Of a stretch of DNA of 64,000 nt, positions 1 to 10,100 are shown piece by piece. The stretch spans positions 1-64,000 of the forward strand of contig CANJ01000026.1 of NCBI GenBank assembly GCA_000309075.1. Direction: 5' to 3'. How positions within the stretch are numbered: position 1 is the stretch's first letter; each line of letters starts with the position of its first letter. A program made the translations under genes and the position numbers. The notes under the pieces are model-generated. The model searched no databases. It was not told the DNA's origin and saw only the letters and a program-made list of their open reading frames with translations. Source of the DNA: Occidentia massiliensis (GTDB lineage Bacteria > Pseudomonadota > Alphaproteobacteria > Rickettsiales > Rickettsiaceae).

Positions 1-345
1 CCATCGAATCAGGAATAGCATTATGTATGTATCATATAAAGATGGAATTAGCAACTGATTTAAGTTCTGCTACTGAAGATGAAGCTCAATTGGCGCTAGA
101 ATCATTTAATAAAAAATTAAGCAAGCAATATCGGCATATTGCTAAATCTTGGTATAATAATTAGGAAAATTTGATAAGGCTATAGAATTGCTGAATAGTC
201 AATTGAGAAAAGTTAGCAAAAATAAGAGTGTTTTTCAAATGATGATGTGGTATTCAAGGTTTTATACCTAACAATTGATTATATCTACAAGAAATGGACT
301 ATGCTAATTCCTAATTGGAATGAAACTATGGCCATTTTATGATCA
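1..345 (+). pseudogene. IS256 (mutator)-family transposase, decayed 3' fragment
   Basis: Reading frame 3 from base 3 gives a peptide containing ATEDEAQLALESFNKKL and YRHIAKSWYNN, which matches the C-terminal third of IS256/mutator transposases (the region before W-R-x-N-W-D-E-L). The frame stops at 162-164, a TAG where the family has Trp. The next family motif (LNSQLRKVSKNKSVF, normally after TTNAIES) reappears at about 197-240 in another frame. A further frame carries TIDYIYKKWTM and PNWNETMA to about 343. At least one nonsense change and two frameshifts are therefore visible, and the 5' part lies outside the window. No transposase activity is expected. It is a fossil IS next to another broken gene. 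Confidence 0.82.
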
Positions 346-455
346 AATTTAAGGGTGAATTTAATCTTTAACCAAATTTACCACAATCAATGTAAAAGAT
401 TCGTTATAATTGTTAGTAGCTTTTAAGATAAACATTTTTTATAGCTATCCCTTTT

Positions 456-2240
456 CTATAAACTCAAATTCAAATCAATACATTGTAACCAAAGTTCTAA
501 AATCATCATTGACCACAAAAGATTAGCAATATCAGCTGTTGGATTACTTAATTGCCTATCTATAAGTAATTTAACCTCATTATAATTAAAAAAACCTCTA
601 GATAAAAATGATTTTGAATTAAGTGTATCATATAAAATATCAAAAAGAATAAAACCTTTTCTTAGCTTGGTAGTAACTGGCAATGTAAATGGTTGATTTG
701 ATTTTACAAGAATAGATCTAGGTAATTTATCATAAGCTGCTTGATAAATTATTCTTTTTACTGAACTTTCATTTAATAAAAATTCATCTGGTAATGATTT
801 TGCAAATAAAGAAATTCTTGGTTGACAAAATGGTACTCGAACTTTCACTGAATTTGCCATACTTAAATGATCTATTCTCCTTAATATATGAAGCAAGTCG
901 TTCATTTTGATCAAAATTTAATAAAGCTCTTAATCTACTTATAGTCTTTTCTTCAAGTAAGATTTCCTTTTTTAACTGTATTAACAAATTATGTTTTTTT
1001 TATTTAAGAAATCCTTATATGCTTCACTGTAAACTGTATTTCGTATTTCCTGAGTTGTAGTGCACATAACATCAAAATATTGATTTATCCATGTTGATTC
1101 CTGATTAAAAACAGCTTTTTTAAAATATTCATAACCAGCAAAATACTCATCTACTCCTTCACTTGCAATAGCAACTTTAAAGCCTGCACTACTAATAGCT
1201 TTAAATAAAGCATAAGTACTTAGAGAATGTGGAGCAGAATTAGGTTGACCTAAATGATAAATAGTTTTTTCAAGAATATTAGGAATATCACTTTCCCTTA
1301 TAAGAACTTGATGATATTTAGTACCATAATAATCAGAAATTTCTTTAGCAAAATATTCTTGATCTAAATCATTTTCATATGCAACATTAAAACAATGCAA
1401 ATCTGATACATATTTACAAGCCAAAGCTGCTATATAGCTTGAGTCAAGGCTACCATTAGTTACAACACATATAGGAACACTGGATTGTACTACTTGTTTT
1501 ATTTCTCTTTCAAACAAATAGTTTAAATAATAAGATGTTTTTTCAAAACCTAATGATGCATCCCAATTATTAGAGATGTTTGATATATATTGTGACAACT
1601 CAGGCTTCTCTCCACTTGTCTTTATTAATAATGCCGCAGGGCCAAGACTATAGATATCGTCAAAAAAAGTCCTGTTATGCCAAATAGTTCCTCCTATAAG
1701 ATACTCATCTACTGCTTCTAATCTCAATTTCTTTGGTATATGAAATGCAAAAAGTGACATCAACTCAGATGAAAAGTAAAATGTATCACTTACTTTATCC
1801 CAGTAATAATAAAGAGATTTTACTGCAGATAGATCACTAGCCATTGTTAACTTTGTAACAGTCCGTTCATCAATAATAGCAACTGCAAATATACCATCTA
1901 AATATTTAACAAAATCTTCACCATATAATTCATAAAGAGGAATAATAACAGAACCATCACAATTATCATGAAAACTATAATTTCTTGTTATAAGAAAAGT
2001 TTTTAATTCTTTATAGTTATATATTTCTCCATCATAAACTGCATTAATTTTATTTAAATAAAATGGTTGAATATTATTATTTATACCTTGTATAACAAGC
2101 TGGTTAATTCCAAGTGCCCAATCATTAACTTTTTTTATATATTTATTATTAAGGCCATTATTAATTGGTAATATAGCAGCTTTGTACATATTCTCATCTA
2201 AAACTGGTTTATTACCTAAATAACCATAAATCCTCCCCAT
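456..2240 (-). pseudogene. asparagine-synthetase-like (AsnB/class II amidotransferase) gene, two frameshifts
   Basis: The protein would have about 590 residues, the size of AsnB. The first frame (2240 to 981) has the class II glutaminase fold (GEIYNYKEL, YGEDFVKYLDGIFAVAIID) and the start of the ATP-pyrophosphatase domain. The frame changes in a run of eight A on the coding strand (994-1001); the next frame continues with LLEEKTISRLRALLNFDQNE. It changes again near 895-915, after which LRRIDHLSMANSVKVRVPF and the C-terminus follow to 456. Key residues are also gone: the catalytic Cys after Met is Gly (MGRIYGYL), and the PP-loop SGGxDSS reads NGSLDSS. The glutaminase was probably lost before the frame was. 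Stop codons and motif losses together make this a pseudogene. The ancestral role could have been asparagine synthesis or an AsnB-like amide-bond enzyme of another pathway. Confidence 0.85.
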
Positions 2241-2243
2241 AAA

Positions 2244-2336
2244 CTAAATACCACTAAGGAATTGTCTTACTTGTTGGTAGTAATTCTGGTAAAACCCAGC
2301 TGTTTTTTTTAAATTATTTCTTAGTTGTTGAAACAT
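2244..2336 (-). CDS. 30-residue ORF coupled to the asnB-like pseudogene
   Basis: This is a short ORF of 30 codons with a very good ribosome-binding site (GGAAGGGG, about 4 bases before ATG), unusually strong for this AT-rich window. It ends three bases before the start of the asparagine-synthetase-like gene, which has no clear ribosome-binding site of its own, so the two look translationally coupled. The peptide is rich in Gln, Asn and Tyr (QNYYQQVRQ near residues 17-25) and has no signal peptide or cysteine. I do not recognise it. It could be a small peptide linked to the downstream enzyme, the remnant of a larger gene, or chance. Confidence 0.35.
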   Translation of the reverse strand: MFQQLRNNLKKTAGFYQNYYQQVRQFLSGI

Positions 2337-2419
2337 ATCACCCCTTCCACTAAATATTGACTAATTTTCTCTAGGATTATTTATACTGTTGCTTCCCTCC
2401 TTTTGTCTCCTTTATCTTA

Positions 2420-2743
2420 TTAAGATTGTTTATGTATATGTTTTATAAGATCAAAATACTTTTTTTTAATTAAATTTAAATCATAACCACCTTCATATTT
2501 TCCTCCAAGCTCAGCTATTTTTTTGAGATAAAAATTTATCTCATCAATATTAAATTCACTTAAACTTACCCACAAAGTATCGTCTTCCTTTAAACCTAAA
2601 TCAGAAAATATTTTCTTATAGGCATGTTGTAATGATAACTTGACAGAATAAATTTGTTTAAGTAAGTACTTTATATCTTGTGGCTTTGCTAGCAAGACCG
2701 CAACTACCCCAGCTACTACTATTTCACCAAAAGATAAACTCAT
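2420..2743 (-). CDS. TatA/TatB-like small membrane-anchored protein
   Basis: The protein has 107 residues. The N-terminus (SFGEIVVAGVVAVLLAKPQDI) has the TatA/TatB layout: a short hydrophobic helix after a conserved F-G-E, then a hinge with P and an amphipathic stretch (KYLLKQIYSVKLSLQHAYKKI). In Tat systems this family partners TatC to export folded proteins across the inner membrane. The C-terminal half is charged and not recognisable. Its start is two bases after the stop-proximal end of the ettA-orientation gene upstream, so it is probably cotranscribed with ettA. No tatC or tatA is in the window. The fold assignment rests on the N-terminal 45 residues only, and it may instead be a Rickettsiales-specific DUF family with the same anchor. 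Confidence 0.6.
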   Translation of the reverse strand: MSLSFGEIVVAGVVAVLLAKPQDIKYLLKQIYSVKLSLQHAYKKIFSDLGLKEDDTLWVSLSEFNIDEINFYLKKIAELGGKYEGGYDLNLIKKKYFDLIKHIHKQS

Positions 2744-2745
2744 TC

Positions 2746-4413
2746 TTAGCTTACCAACTTTTTACGTCTATATTTAGGATTTAAAACGTTATCACCTAAA
2801 GTTTGCATTATATAATTATGGTAATCTTGATAATTTCCTTCAAAATAAATAGCATTTCCTTGATCAAAAGAAATAATATGTGTTGCAATCCTATCTAAAA
2901 ACCATCTATCATGTGTTACAACTAAAACACAACCAGCAAAATCAAGTATAGCCTCTTCTAAAGCCCTTAGAGTTTCAATATCTAAATCATTCGATGGTTC
3001 ATCAAGCAATATAACATTAGCTCCTTCCTTTAACAACTTTGCCATATGTACCCTATTTCTCTCACCTCCAGATAATTTACCAACTTTTTTCTGTTGATCA
3101 CCACCTCGAAAATTAAATGCTGCACAATATACCCTACTTTTCATCATTTTATTACCAAGATACATCTCTTCTAATCCACTAGAGATCTCTTCCCAAACTG
3201 TTTTATTATCATCTAGGTGATCCCTAGATTGATCCACGTAACCTAATTTTACAGTTGAACCAATTGTTATTGTTCCACTATCTGGTTGTTCTTTACCTAT
3301 AATCATATTTAACAAAGTAGATTTGCCAGCACCATTTGGTCCTATTATACCTACAATTGCTCCTGGTTTTATCTTAAAATGAAAATTTTGCAATAGTTTT
3401 TTACAATCAAAACTTTTATATATACTATTTCCTTCTATCACTAAATCACCAAGTCTTGGACCATTAGGTATCACAATTTGAGCTGGACCTACTACTTTTT
3501 CATTTTGTTGGTGAACCAGATCATTATAAGCTGCAATTCTTGCTTTACTTTTTGATTGCCTAGCTTTTGGAGATTGACGTATCCACTCTAACTCCTTCCT
3601 AAGATGTTTCCTTTTAGCATTTTCTTCCTTTTCCTCAGAAGATAGTTTAGCTTCCTTATCTTCTAACCACTTAGAATAATTTGAATGCCATGGCACACAA
3701 ATACCACGATCAATTTCCAATATCCATTGTGCTACATTATCAAGAAAATACCTATCATGTGTTATCAATATAACTGTACCTTTATAAGTCTTAAGATAAT
3801 TTTCTAACCATGATACAGATTCAGCATCAAGATGGTTTGTTGGTTCATCTAATAACAACATATCTGGCTTTTCTAATAGCAATTTACATAGTGCTACTCT
3901 TCTTTTTTCTCCACCAGAAATATAATTAACATCAGCCTCCTTAGAAGGACATCTTAATGCAGTCATAGCAATCTCAATTTCTCGGTCTAAATTCCATGCA
4001 CCCATAACATCTATTTTTTCCTGCAACTCCGCCTGTTTCATTAATAAATCTGACATTTCATTATCTGTCATTTCTTCAGCAAACTTAGCACTAATATTAT
4101 TAAATTCACTAAGCAAAGCTGTTTTTTCTTGCAATCCATCTAAAATATTCTCACCAACATTTTTAGCTTTATCTAATTTAGGTTCCTGAGGTAAATACCC
4201 AATCTTTACTCCCTCTGCTACCCATCCTTCTCCCTCAAATTCTCTATCAATTCCAGCTATAATTTTTAATAAAGTAGACTTACCGGCACCATTTGGCCCT
4301 ATTATACCAATCTTTGCTCCAGGAATAAACGATAACCAAGTTTCTTGAAGTACTTGCTTACCATTAATAGATTTGCTTAAACCTTTCATTACATAAACAT
4401 ACTGATAAGACAT
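2746..4413 (-). CDS. ettA: EttA, energy-dependent translational throttle (ABC-F ATPase)
   Basis: The protein has 555 residues, the standard EttA length, with two ABC ATPase domains and no membrane segment. The first Walker A (IGPNGAGKSTLLK) lies near residues 38-50, with signature YISGGEKRRVALCKLLLEKPDMLLLDEPTNHLD; the second Walker A (IGPNGAGKSTLLN) is near 356, with signature KLSGGERNRVHMAKLL and LLDEPSNDLD. The linker between the domains is the charged P-site tRNA-interaction motif (around residues 240-300). EttA binds the ribosomal E site and couples the first peptide bond to the ADP/ATP ratio. The start is ATG preceded by AGGG. It is followed directly by the TatB-like gene. Confidence 0.93.
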   Translation of the reverse strand: MSYQYVYVMKGLSKSINGKQVLQETWLSFIPGAKIGIIGPNGAGKSTLLKIIAGIDREFEGEGWVAEGVKIGYLPQEPKLDKAKNVGENILDGLQEKTALLSEFNNISAKFAEEMTDNEMSDLLMKQAELQEKIDVMGAWNLDREIEIAMTALRCPSKEADVNYISGGEKRRVALCKLLLEKPDMLLLDEPTNHLDAESVSWLENYLKTYKGTVILITHDRYFLDNVAQWILEIDRGICVPWHSNYSKWLEDKEAKLSSEEKEENAKRKHLRKELEWIRQSPKARQSKSKARIAAYNDLVHQQNEKVVGPAQIVIPNGPRLGDLVIEGNSIYKSFDCKKLLQNFHFKIKPGAIVGIIGPNGAGKSTLLNMIIGKEQPDSGTITIGSTVKLGYVDQSRDHLDDNKTVWEEISSGLEEMYLGNKMMKSRVYCAAFNFRGGDQQKKVGKLSGGERNRVHMAKLLKEGANVILLDEPSNDLDIETLRALEEAILDFAGCVLVVTHDRWFLDRIATHIISFDQGNAIYFEGNYQDYHNYIMQTLGDNVLNPKYRRKKLVS

Positions 4414-4687
4414 TTTAAACCCTAAAGTTATTCTAACTTTCTATATTACAAACAACAAGCTTACACTGTACTTAACCTATACATGTTTTTTCCCTATAGC
4501 AAACATTAAGTACAAAAATATAAACTCTACATCATATTAAAATCAGCAAAAATTTTACTGCATGCACATCTAGATCAATACTAGCATATTAAAACAATCC
4601 TTAAAAGCCAAAAATATACCTACTTATACTCTATTATATACTTTACACTAAGCAAATAAATTTAAAAAATTAAACTTACTGAATTTC

Positions 4688-5668
4688 TTAAGATTTATAA
4701 ATACTTCTACTTTTATTTTTGCTCATCTTAGACACAAAACTAGCATGCTTATCTGCTTTTGAGTTAACACTAATATAAGGTTTATGCATTTTATTATTCA
4801 AATTTAAAACTTGGTTATCAATTATAGAACTACTAAGATTATCAATAGTACGTTCAATACCGCTTATTATTTTAGATATATCTTCTTTGCTAGTCGTCAT
4901 ATTTTTACTATCAACAACAGTTGGACGCTTATTACAAGATAAACTAGTAATAAGTGCCTTTATCTCATCACAAAACTTTAAAATTGTCTCTAGTATATTA
5001 ATAGTAGATGATTTCTCTATCTTAGGCAGGCCTAGTTTTAAATTTTTAGATAATAATTCATTAATTTCCTTTTTACTACCTTTTAACTTATTTGTTAAAC
5101 CACTAGCTTTAGTTTCTTGTTTATCTAAATAATTGCCTACAATATCCTGTATCTTGTTATCTTGTTCTTTGTTTTCCTTAATATCTACTTTCTTTTTTAC
5201 CTTTAACTGTTGCATTACAGATGAAATAACATTTATAACTGGAGGTAATGCTGTATTTACAGTTATTATTATTGGTACAACTAAAGACGCAGCATATTTA
5301 AGACTTGGATATTTTTCTAAAAAATAGTTGCTACTTTCTAAAATGTTTTTGCATATGTTTAAAGATGCGTAAAGTGCTTCTTTAACTGCATCAAATCCTT
5401 GATATTTTCCTTCTAAGATACCATTTAACGTATCATATCCATCTTTTACTGATGCCCATATTAAATCAAAATTTCTTATAGCATCTTCATAAAATTCCGG
5501 AGCAATATCTGGTATAGTATTGAGATATGTCTTCCATTCTAATTTTGATTGATCTTCTGTATCTAATAATTTCTTAAATTCGCTACAAGCATTATATATA
5601 GCAGACTTTAATCCATTATCTAATCCATCTATAGAAGAAAATATCAGCGGGTTATTTAATAATACCAT
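4688..5668 (-). CDS. lineage-specific protein of unknown function, 326 residues
   Basis: I do not recognise this protein. It has no signal peptide. Residues 1-120 look helical, with YDTLNGILEGKYQGFDAVKEAL around 79-100. One hydrophobic stretch (about residues 126-148, AASLVVPIIITVNTALPPVI) could span or touch a membrane. The rest is Lys/Glu/Ser-rich and low in complexity, ending in a basic tail (KMSKNKSRSIYKS). It stands alone, with more than 250 bp of noncoding DNA on each side. This composition and isolation are common for Rickettsiales surface or secreted proteins, but secretion is inference only. The opposite-strand ORFs over this gene are shadows. Confidence 0.65.
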   Translation of the reverse strand: MVLLNNPLIFSSIDGLDNGLKSAIYNACSEFKKLLDTEDQSKLEWKTYLNTIPDIAPEFYEDAIRNFDLIWASVKDGYDTLNGILEGKYQGFDAVKEALYASLNICKNILESSNYFLEKYPSLKYAASLVVPIIITVNTALPPVINVISSVMQQLKVKKKVDIKENKEQDNKIQDIVGNYLDKQETKASGLTNKLKGSKKEINELLSKNLKLGLPKIEKSSTINILETILKFCDEIKALITSLSCNKRPTVVDSKNMTTSKEDISKIISGIERTIDNLSSSIIDNQVLNLNNKMHKPYISVNSKADKHASFVSKMSKNKSRSIYKS

Positions 5669-6070
5669 AAATTTAATCCTTTTGTTTTTAAATAATCATT
5701 ATACAATGAACCTTATACTTAAACTAACAAAAATATACAGTATATACATTTCTGTGTTTGGGCACATTAAACTAAAGATTACACATAAATATGCTCCATT
5801 CTTCACCTCAACTTTTTTCCTAATTTCTAATATTATTTATAACATATTTTCCATCTATATTAATTTATTATGCCTTTCAGTAGTTTACACTACCTATATA
5901 TTAAAGTATATCCTAATTAATTTCAAGAACTTAATAAATATTTAACACAACTTAATAATTAATAAATGCAGTGATATTAATAACAACTGTTGAATATACA
6001 TAATTTTAAAAGCTAAGAGAAAATAGTAAGCTATATAAGCCTTTTTAGAATATACTTTACTTACAGCAAA
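5669..6070. other. intergenic region, nothing recognised
   Basis: About 400 bp of A/T-rich DNA lies between the orphan gene and tRNA-Gln. An 87-codon plus-strand ORF (5682-5945) has an Ile/Tyr/Leu/Lys-only composition and no ribosome-binding site and looks like chance. No RNA gene or strong hairpin was seen. Confidence 0.5.
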
Positions 6071-6145
6071 TGGCTGGGGCGGGTGGATTCGAACCACCGA
6101 ATGACGATATCAAAAACCGTTGCCTTACCACTTGGCTACGTCCCA
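6071..6145 (-). tRNA. tRNA-Gln (anticodon TTG)
   Basis: On the minus strand a cloverleaf can be drawn: acceptor TGGGACG, D arm GCCAAGTGGTAAGGC, anticodon arm with loop TTTTGAT (anticodon TTG), T arm GGTGG-TTCGAAT-CCACC, discriminator G and encoded CCA. U1-A72 is typical of tRNA-Gln. One acceptor pair is A-C (A5 with C68), a mild weakness. Reads codons CAA and, by wobble, CAG. Confidence 0.95.
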
Positions 6146-6347
6146 ATATATAAAGAAACATGAAAATTAGGATGAAAATAATGGTTGGGAGTACCATATC
6201 ATCACACCTAATTTTCAAGAGAGATGCTACGTAGCTTATATCAACATAACATAATAAAGTCAAATATATTTTAACCTATAAATAATAAACAAACTAATAA
6301 CATCTTAGATTTAAAATCATATAAAAACAACAATTATGAATCTGATC

Positions 6348-6890
6348 TTACTTCACTATCTGTTTTAATACTTTTACAATACGATCTAGCTCAACTTGAT
6401 TACATATACCTAATAATACAGGATCTCTAGCACGGATATTTTTCATATTCCAATGACTCCTATCACGAATTGTTTGAATAGTAGATTTAGTAGTTCCAAT
6501 TAATTTAATAATTTGAGCATCTTGAATTCCAGGACAATTTTTTAATAACCAGTATATTGCATCAGGCTTATCTTGCCTTCTTGCAATAGGAGTATATTTA
6601 CTTACCTTTCTAACTTTTTTATTAGTCAAATAAATATTATTTACTGAAAGTTGTAACCTAGTATTAGGATCTTTAGTACATCTTTTAATCTCTTCATAAG
6701 TAAGTTGACCAGATAAAACAGGATTAACTCCTATAATCCCCTGTGCTACTTCATTATCTGCCATACTTTTAATTTCAAGTTCATGAATACCACAAAAATC
6801 TGCAATTTGCTTAAATGTTAAGCTAGTATTTTCAATTAACCAAATTGCGGTGGCTTTAGGCATAATAGGCTTTCTTTTATCCTGATTCAT
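6348..6890 (-). CDS. trcR: cell cycle transcriptional regulator TrcR (DUF1013)
   Basis: The protein has 180 residues, soluble, beginning MNQDKRKPIMPKATAIWLIE. The stretch TAIWLIENTSLTFKQIADFCGIHELEIKSMAD followed by EVAQGI and GQLTYEEIKRC is the hallmark of the alphaproteobacterial DUF1013/TrcR family. A second half (YWLLKNCPGIQDAQIIKLIGTTKSTIQTIRDRSHWN) has a helix-turn-helix-like shape. TrcR is a small DNA-binding regulator linked to the CtrA cell-cycle circuit in alphaproteobacteria. It lies alone between tRNA-Gln and ileS. The upstream 250 bp hold an imperfect inverted repeat (6976-7137), which may affect its promoter. Confidence 0.9.
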   Translation of the reverse strand: MNQDKRKPIMPKATAIWLIENTSLTFKQIADFCGIHELEIKSMADNEVAQGIIGVNPVLSGQLTYEEIKRCTKDPNTRLQLSVNNIYLTNKKVRKVSKYTPIARRQDKPDAIYWLLKNCPGIQDAQIIKLIGTTKSTIQTIRDRSHWNMKNIRARDPVLLGICNQVELDRIVKVLKQIVK

Positions 6891-6975
6891 ATCAACTAAT
6901 TAAATTTATTAATATAATTAAATATAAGAAGATATATATTTTCTTATTAAAAGTCAATAAACTGACATCAAGTAT

Positions 6976-7137
6976 GTATACTCAAGCAGTATGAAGATTT
7001 AGAATTTTACAATAAATTTTATATTTTAAATTGAAACTTGAAAGCTAGTTATGCATACCATAGGTAGTTTTGGAGATTTTAGAACAAAACCAAAATTGTA
7101 ATGGAAAAAACCTAATATTTATACCACTTGAGTATGC
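6976..7137. repeat. short element bounded by 20-bp imperfect inverted repeats
   Basis: Left arm 6976-6995 (GTATACTCAAGCAGTATGAA) matches the reverse complement of the right arm 7118-7137 at 16 of 20 positions; all four differences are transitions. The 122 bp between hold no ORF. It sits between the ileS 3' end and the trcR 5' end. It could be a miniature inverted-repeat element or a long-range stem in the ileS trailer/trcR leader. No second copy was seen in this window. Confidence 0.4.
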
Positions 7138-7143
7138 AACAAT

Positions 7144-10100
7144 TTAGTAGCTTTTCTCTTTAACCTTTGCTATTTTTAAAGTTACTACATTATCATTTAT
7201 TTTATCAGAAAATATATAACAAGGAAAATCTACAGTGCATATGTTAGATAAAGTTTGCTTAGTAATTAAAGATTGATGTTGTCTTACTGCTTTGAGAATT
7301 TCATCGCAAGCTTGTACTGTTAGATTAATATTATCTGAAATATCTAGCTTAGCGTCTTTTCTAGCTTGTTGAATTAATCTAATTAAATCACGAGCAATAC
7401 CTTCAAAATATAATTCACCAGTTACATTAAGGTCTAACATTACTAGCCCATCGTTACTAGGCAACTTTATACTATTAGCTAACTTAGGTTCAAGTGTTAG
7501 AGAATATTCTGTTGACAACAATTTTACACTAGCAATTTCAATTGTCCCATCATCTAATTTTTGCCACTTACCTAATTTACTATCTTGAATAATATGTTTA
7601 ACTAATTGTGGAAGTCTTTTCCCTAAAGCTGGGAAATTTAGCGATAATTTAAAGTCAGCATAATTATAAACATTTTCTCTATATAAAATGTTTTTGACAT
7701 TTACTTCTTCTTTTATTAGATGATCAAATTGTTGTAACTTGTTAGCTTGCAAGTGTATAATTGATAAAGATTGTAAAGGTTGACGTATTCTAACATTTGA
7801 CATGCTTCTTATATGAAGTGCAGCACTACATATTTCAATTACTTGATCCATAATTTCTACCAAATTTTTATCTATTTTTATACCAGTAACATCTGGAAAA
7901 TTTGTCAAATGTACACTCAAATTACCATCTCTAATATTACCATGTAATCCTAAATATATTTCTTCACAAATTAATGGTAAAAATGGAGAACTAGCCCTAC
8001 ATATGTAAGTTAAACAAGTATATAAACTATTATAAGCCAATTGTTTATCAGAATCTTTCTCACTTTTCCAAAATCTTTGCCTGCTACGCCTAATATACCA
8101 ATTATTAAGAACTTCAAGAAAATTACTTAATGCAAAACAAGCTGTTAAACTATCAAACTCTGAAAGAGCTTTATCTATGTTCTCTACAGTAATCCTTAAT
8201 TTAGATAAAATAAATATATCAAGAATATTTTCTGACTCTGTTATACAATTTCCACTTACATTATCTGCATTAGCATATATGGTGAAGAAATGATATGCAT
8301 TCCATAATGGTTTTAAGTGTAACCTTAAATTGTCAAAAATCATTTGACCATTTTTATCAATTAAAAGCTCTTGTCCCCTGGTTACTGTTGATGAAAGCAT
8401 TGTAAATCTTAAAGCATCAGCTCCATATTTTTTAAATAATTCTAAAGGATCAGCATAATTATTAAGACGTTTAGATAGTTTTTGTCCATTCTCATCTAAA
8501 ATTACCCCATGACATATACAATTTATAAATGGTGGACAATCAAATAAAGCTGTTGATAAAACAAAAAGAGTATAAAACCATCCGCGTGTCTGGGCTGCAT
8601 ATTCTACAATAAAATCAGCTGGAAAGTGACTTTCAAACCATTCTCTATTTTCAAATGGATAATGCACTTGAGCATATGGCATTGACCCACTTTCAAACCA
8701 ACAATCAAATACATCTTCCACTCGTCTCATAATTGACTTACCACTAGGGTCATCTGGGTTTATTCTAGTTAAAGTATCAATAAATGGACGATGAAGATCT
8801 ATGACTTTAACCCCAAAATCCTTTTCTATCTCAAATATAGATCCATATACGTCAATCCTAGGATAATTTGGGTTATCTGATACCCAGATAGGGATAGGTG
8901 TTCCCCAAAATCTATTACGACTTATAGACCAATCCCTGGCATTTTCTAACCATTTACCAAATAAACCATCTCTTACATGATCTGGAATCCAATTAACTTG
9001 CTGATTTAGCTGAATCATTCGTTCTTTAAGATCTGTAACTTTAATATACCAAGATGGTACTGCTTTGTATATTAACGGCGTATCAGTACGCCAACAATGA
9101 GGATAATTATGTAAATATTGCTCTGTCTTAATCCAACTATTTTTAAATTTAAGGTAAATTATAATTTTATCATTTGCATCAAATACGTTCATCCCTTGAA
9201 AATCACTCACTTCTTTGGTAAATTTACCAGAATTATCTACTGGACAAACTAATTCTATATTATGCGCTCTACATAGTAGCTGGTCATCTTCACCAAAACC
9301 AGGAGCTATATGGACTAATCCGGTACCATTTTCTTCAGTAACAAAATCACCACATAATATTTTGAAAGCATTAGGTACATCAATAAAATAGTCAAATAGT
9401 GGTTTATAAGTAATATATTCAAGTTCTTTGCCTTTAAAAGATACATAATTTTTGCTTTGCTCTGTTGTTAATTGTAAGTCCCCTGCATAATTTTTAAAAG
9501 CAAATTTTCCTAGTATATAACATATTTTGCCAGATGGAACTGCTACATAGTCAAGGGTTTTACCTACTGCAATTGCAAGATTTGCAGGTAGTGTCCATGG
9601 AGTCGTAGTCCAGGCTAGCACTCTATATTCCTTAAATCCAGGTGGAGCAGACTTAGGCTTATCTTTTAATACAAAACTAACAGTAACAGCTTTATCTGCT
9701 CGTTCCCTATAAGAATTATCTAATTTAGTTTCAAAATTTGACAAAGGAGTTTCACATGCCCACGAATAAGGCATTACTTTCATAGCTTGATAAATTAATC
9801 CTTTTTGATAAAGTTGTTTAAAGGTCCATAATACTGATTCCATAAAACTTAAATCCATAGTTTTATAGGAGTTATTCAAATCCACCCACCTTCCTTGACG
9901 TTGGACATATTGCTCCCAATCATTTGCATATCTCATCACCGAACTATGACAATACTTGTTAAATTTATCAATGCCAAAATTTATAATTGCTGTACGCCCT
10001 GAAATCCCAAGCTCTTTTTCTGCCCCCATTTCAGCAGGTAACCCGTGGCAATCCCAACCAAATCTCCTCTCTACCCTTTTGCCTTTTATAGTTTGATATC

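Noticed and set aside
784-987. 67-residue minus-strand ORF as a separate gene
   Set aside because: It is the middle frame of the asnB-like pseudogene (LLEEKTISRLRALLNFDQNE) between two frameshifts.
2244-2336. Lasso-peptide precursor for the AsnB-like protein
   Set aside because: A Thr two residues before a Gly is present (KTAG), but the would-be core has no Asp or Glu at ring positions 7-9, and no leader peptidase or RRE gene is nearby; the enzyme is frameshifted.
5682-5945. 87-residue plus-strand ORF
   Set aside because: Low-complexity Ile/Tyr/Leu/Lys composition, no ribosome-binding site, no family resemblance; expected by chance in A/T-rich DNA.
6057-6263. 68-residue minus-strand ORF
   Set aside because: It reads through the tRNA-Gln gene.
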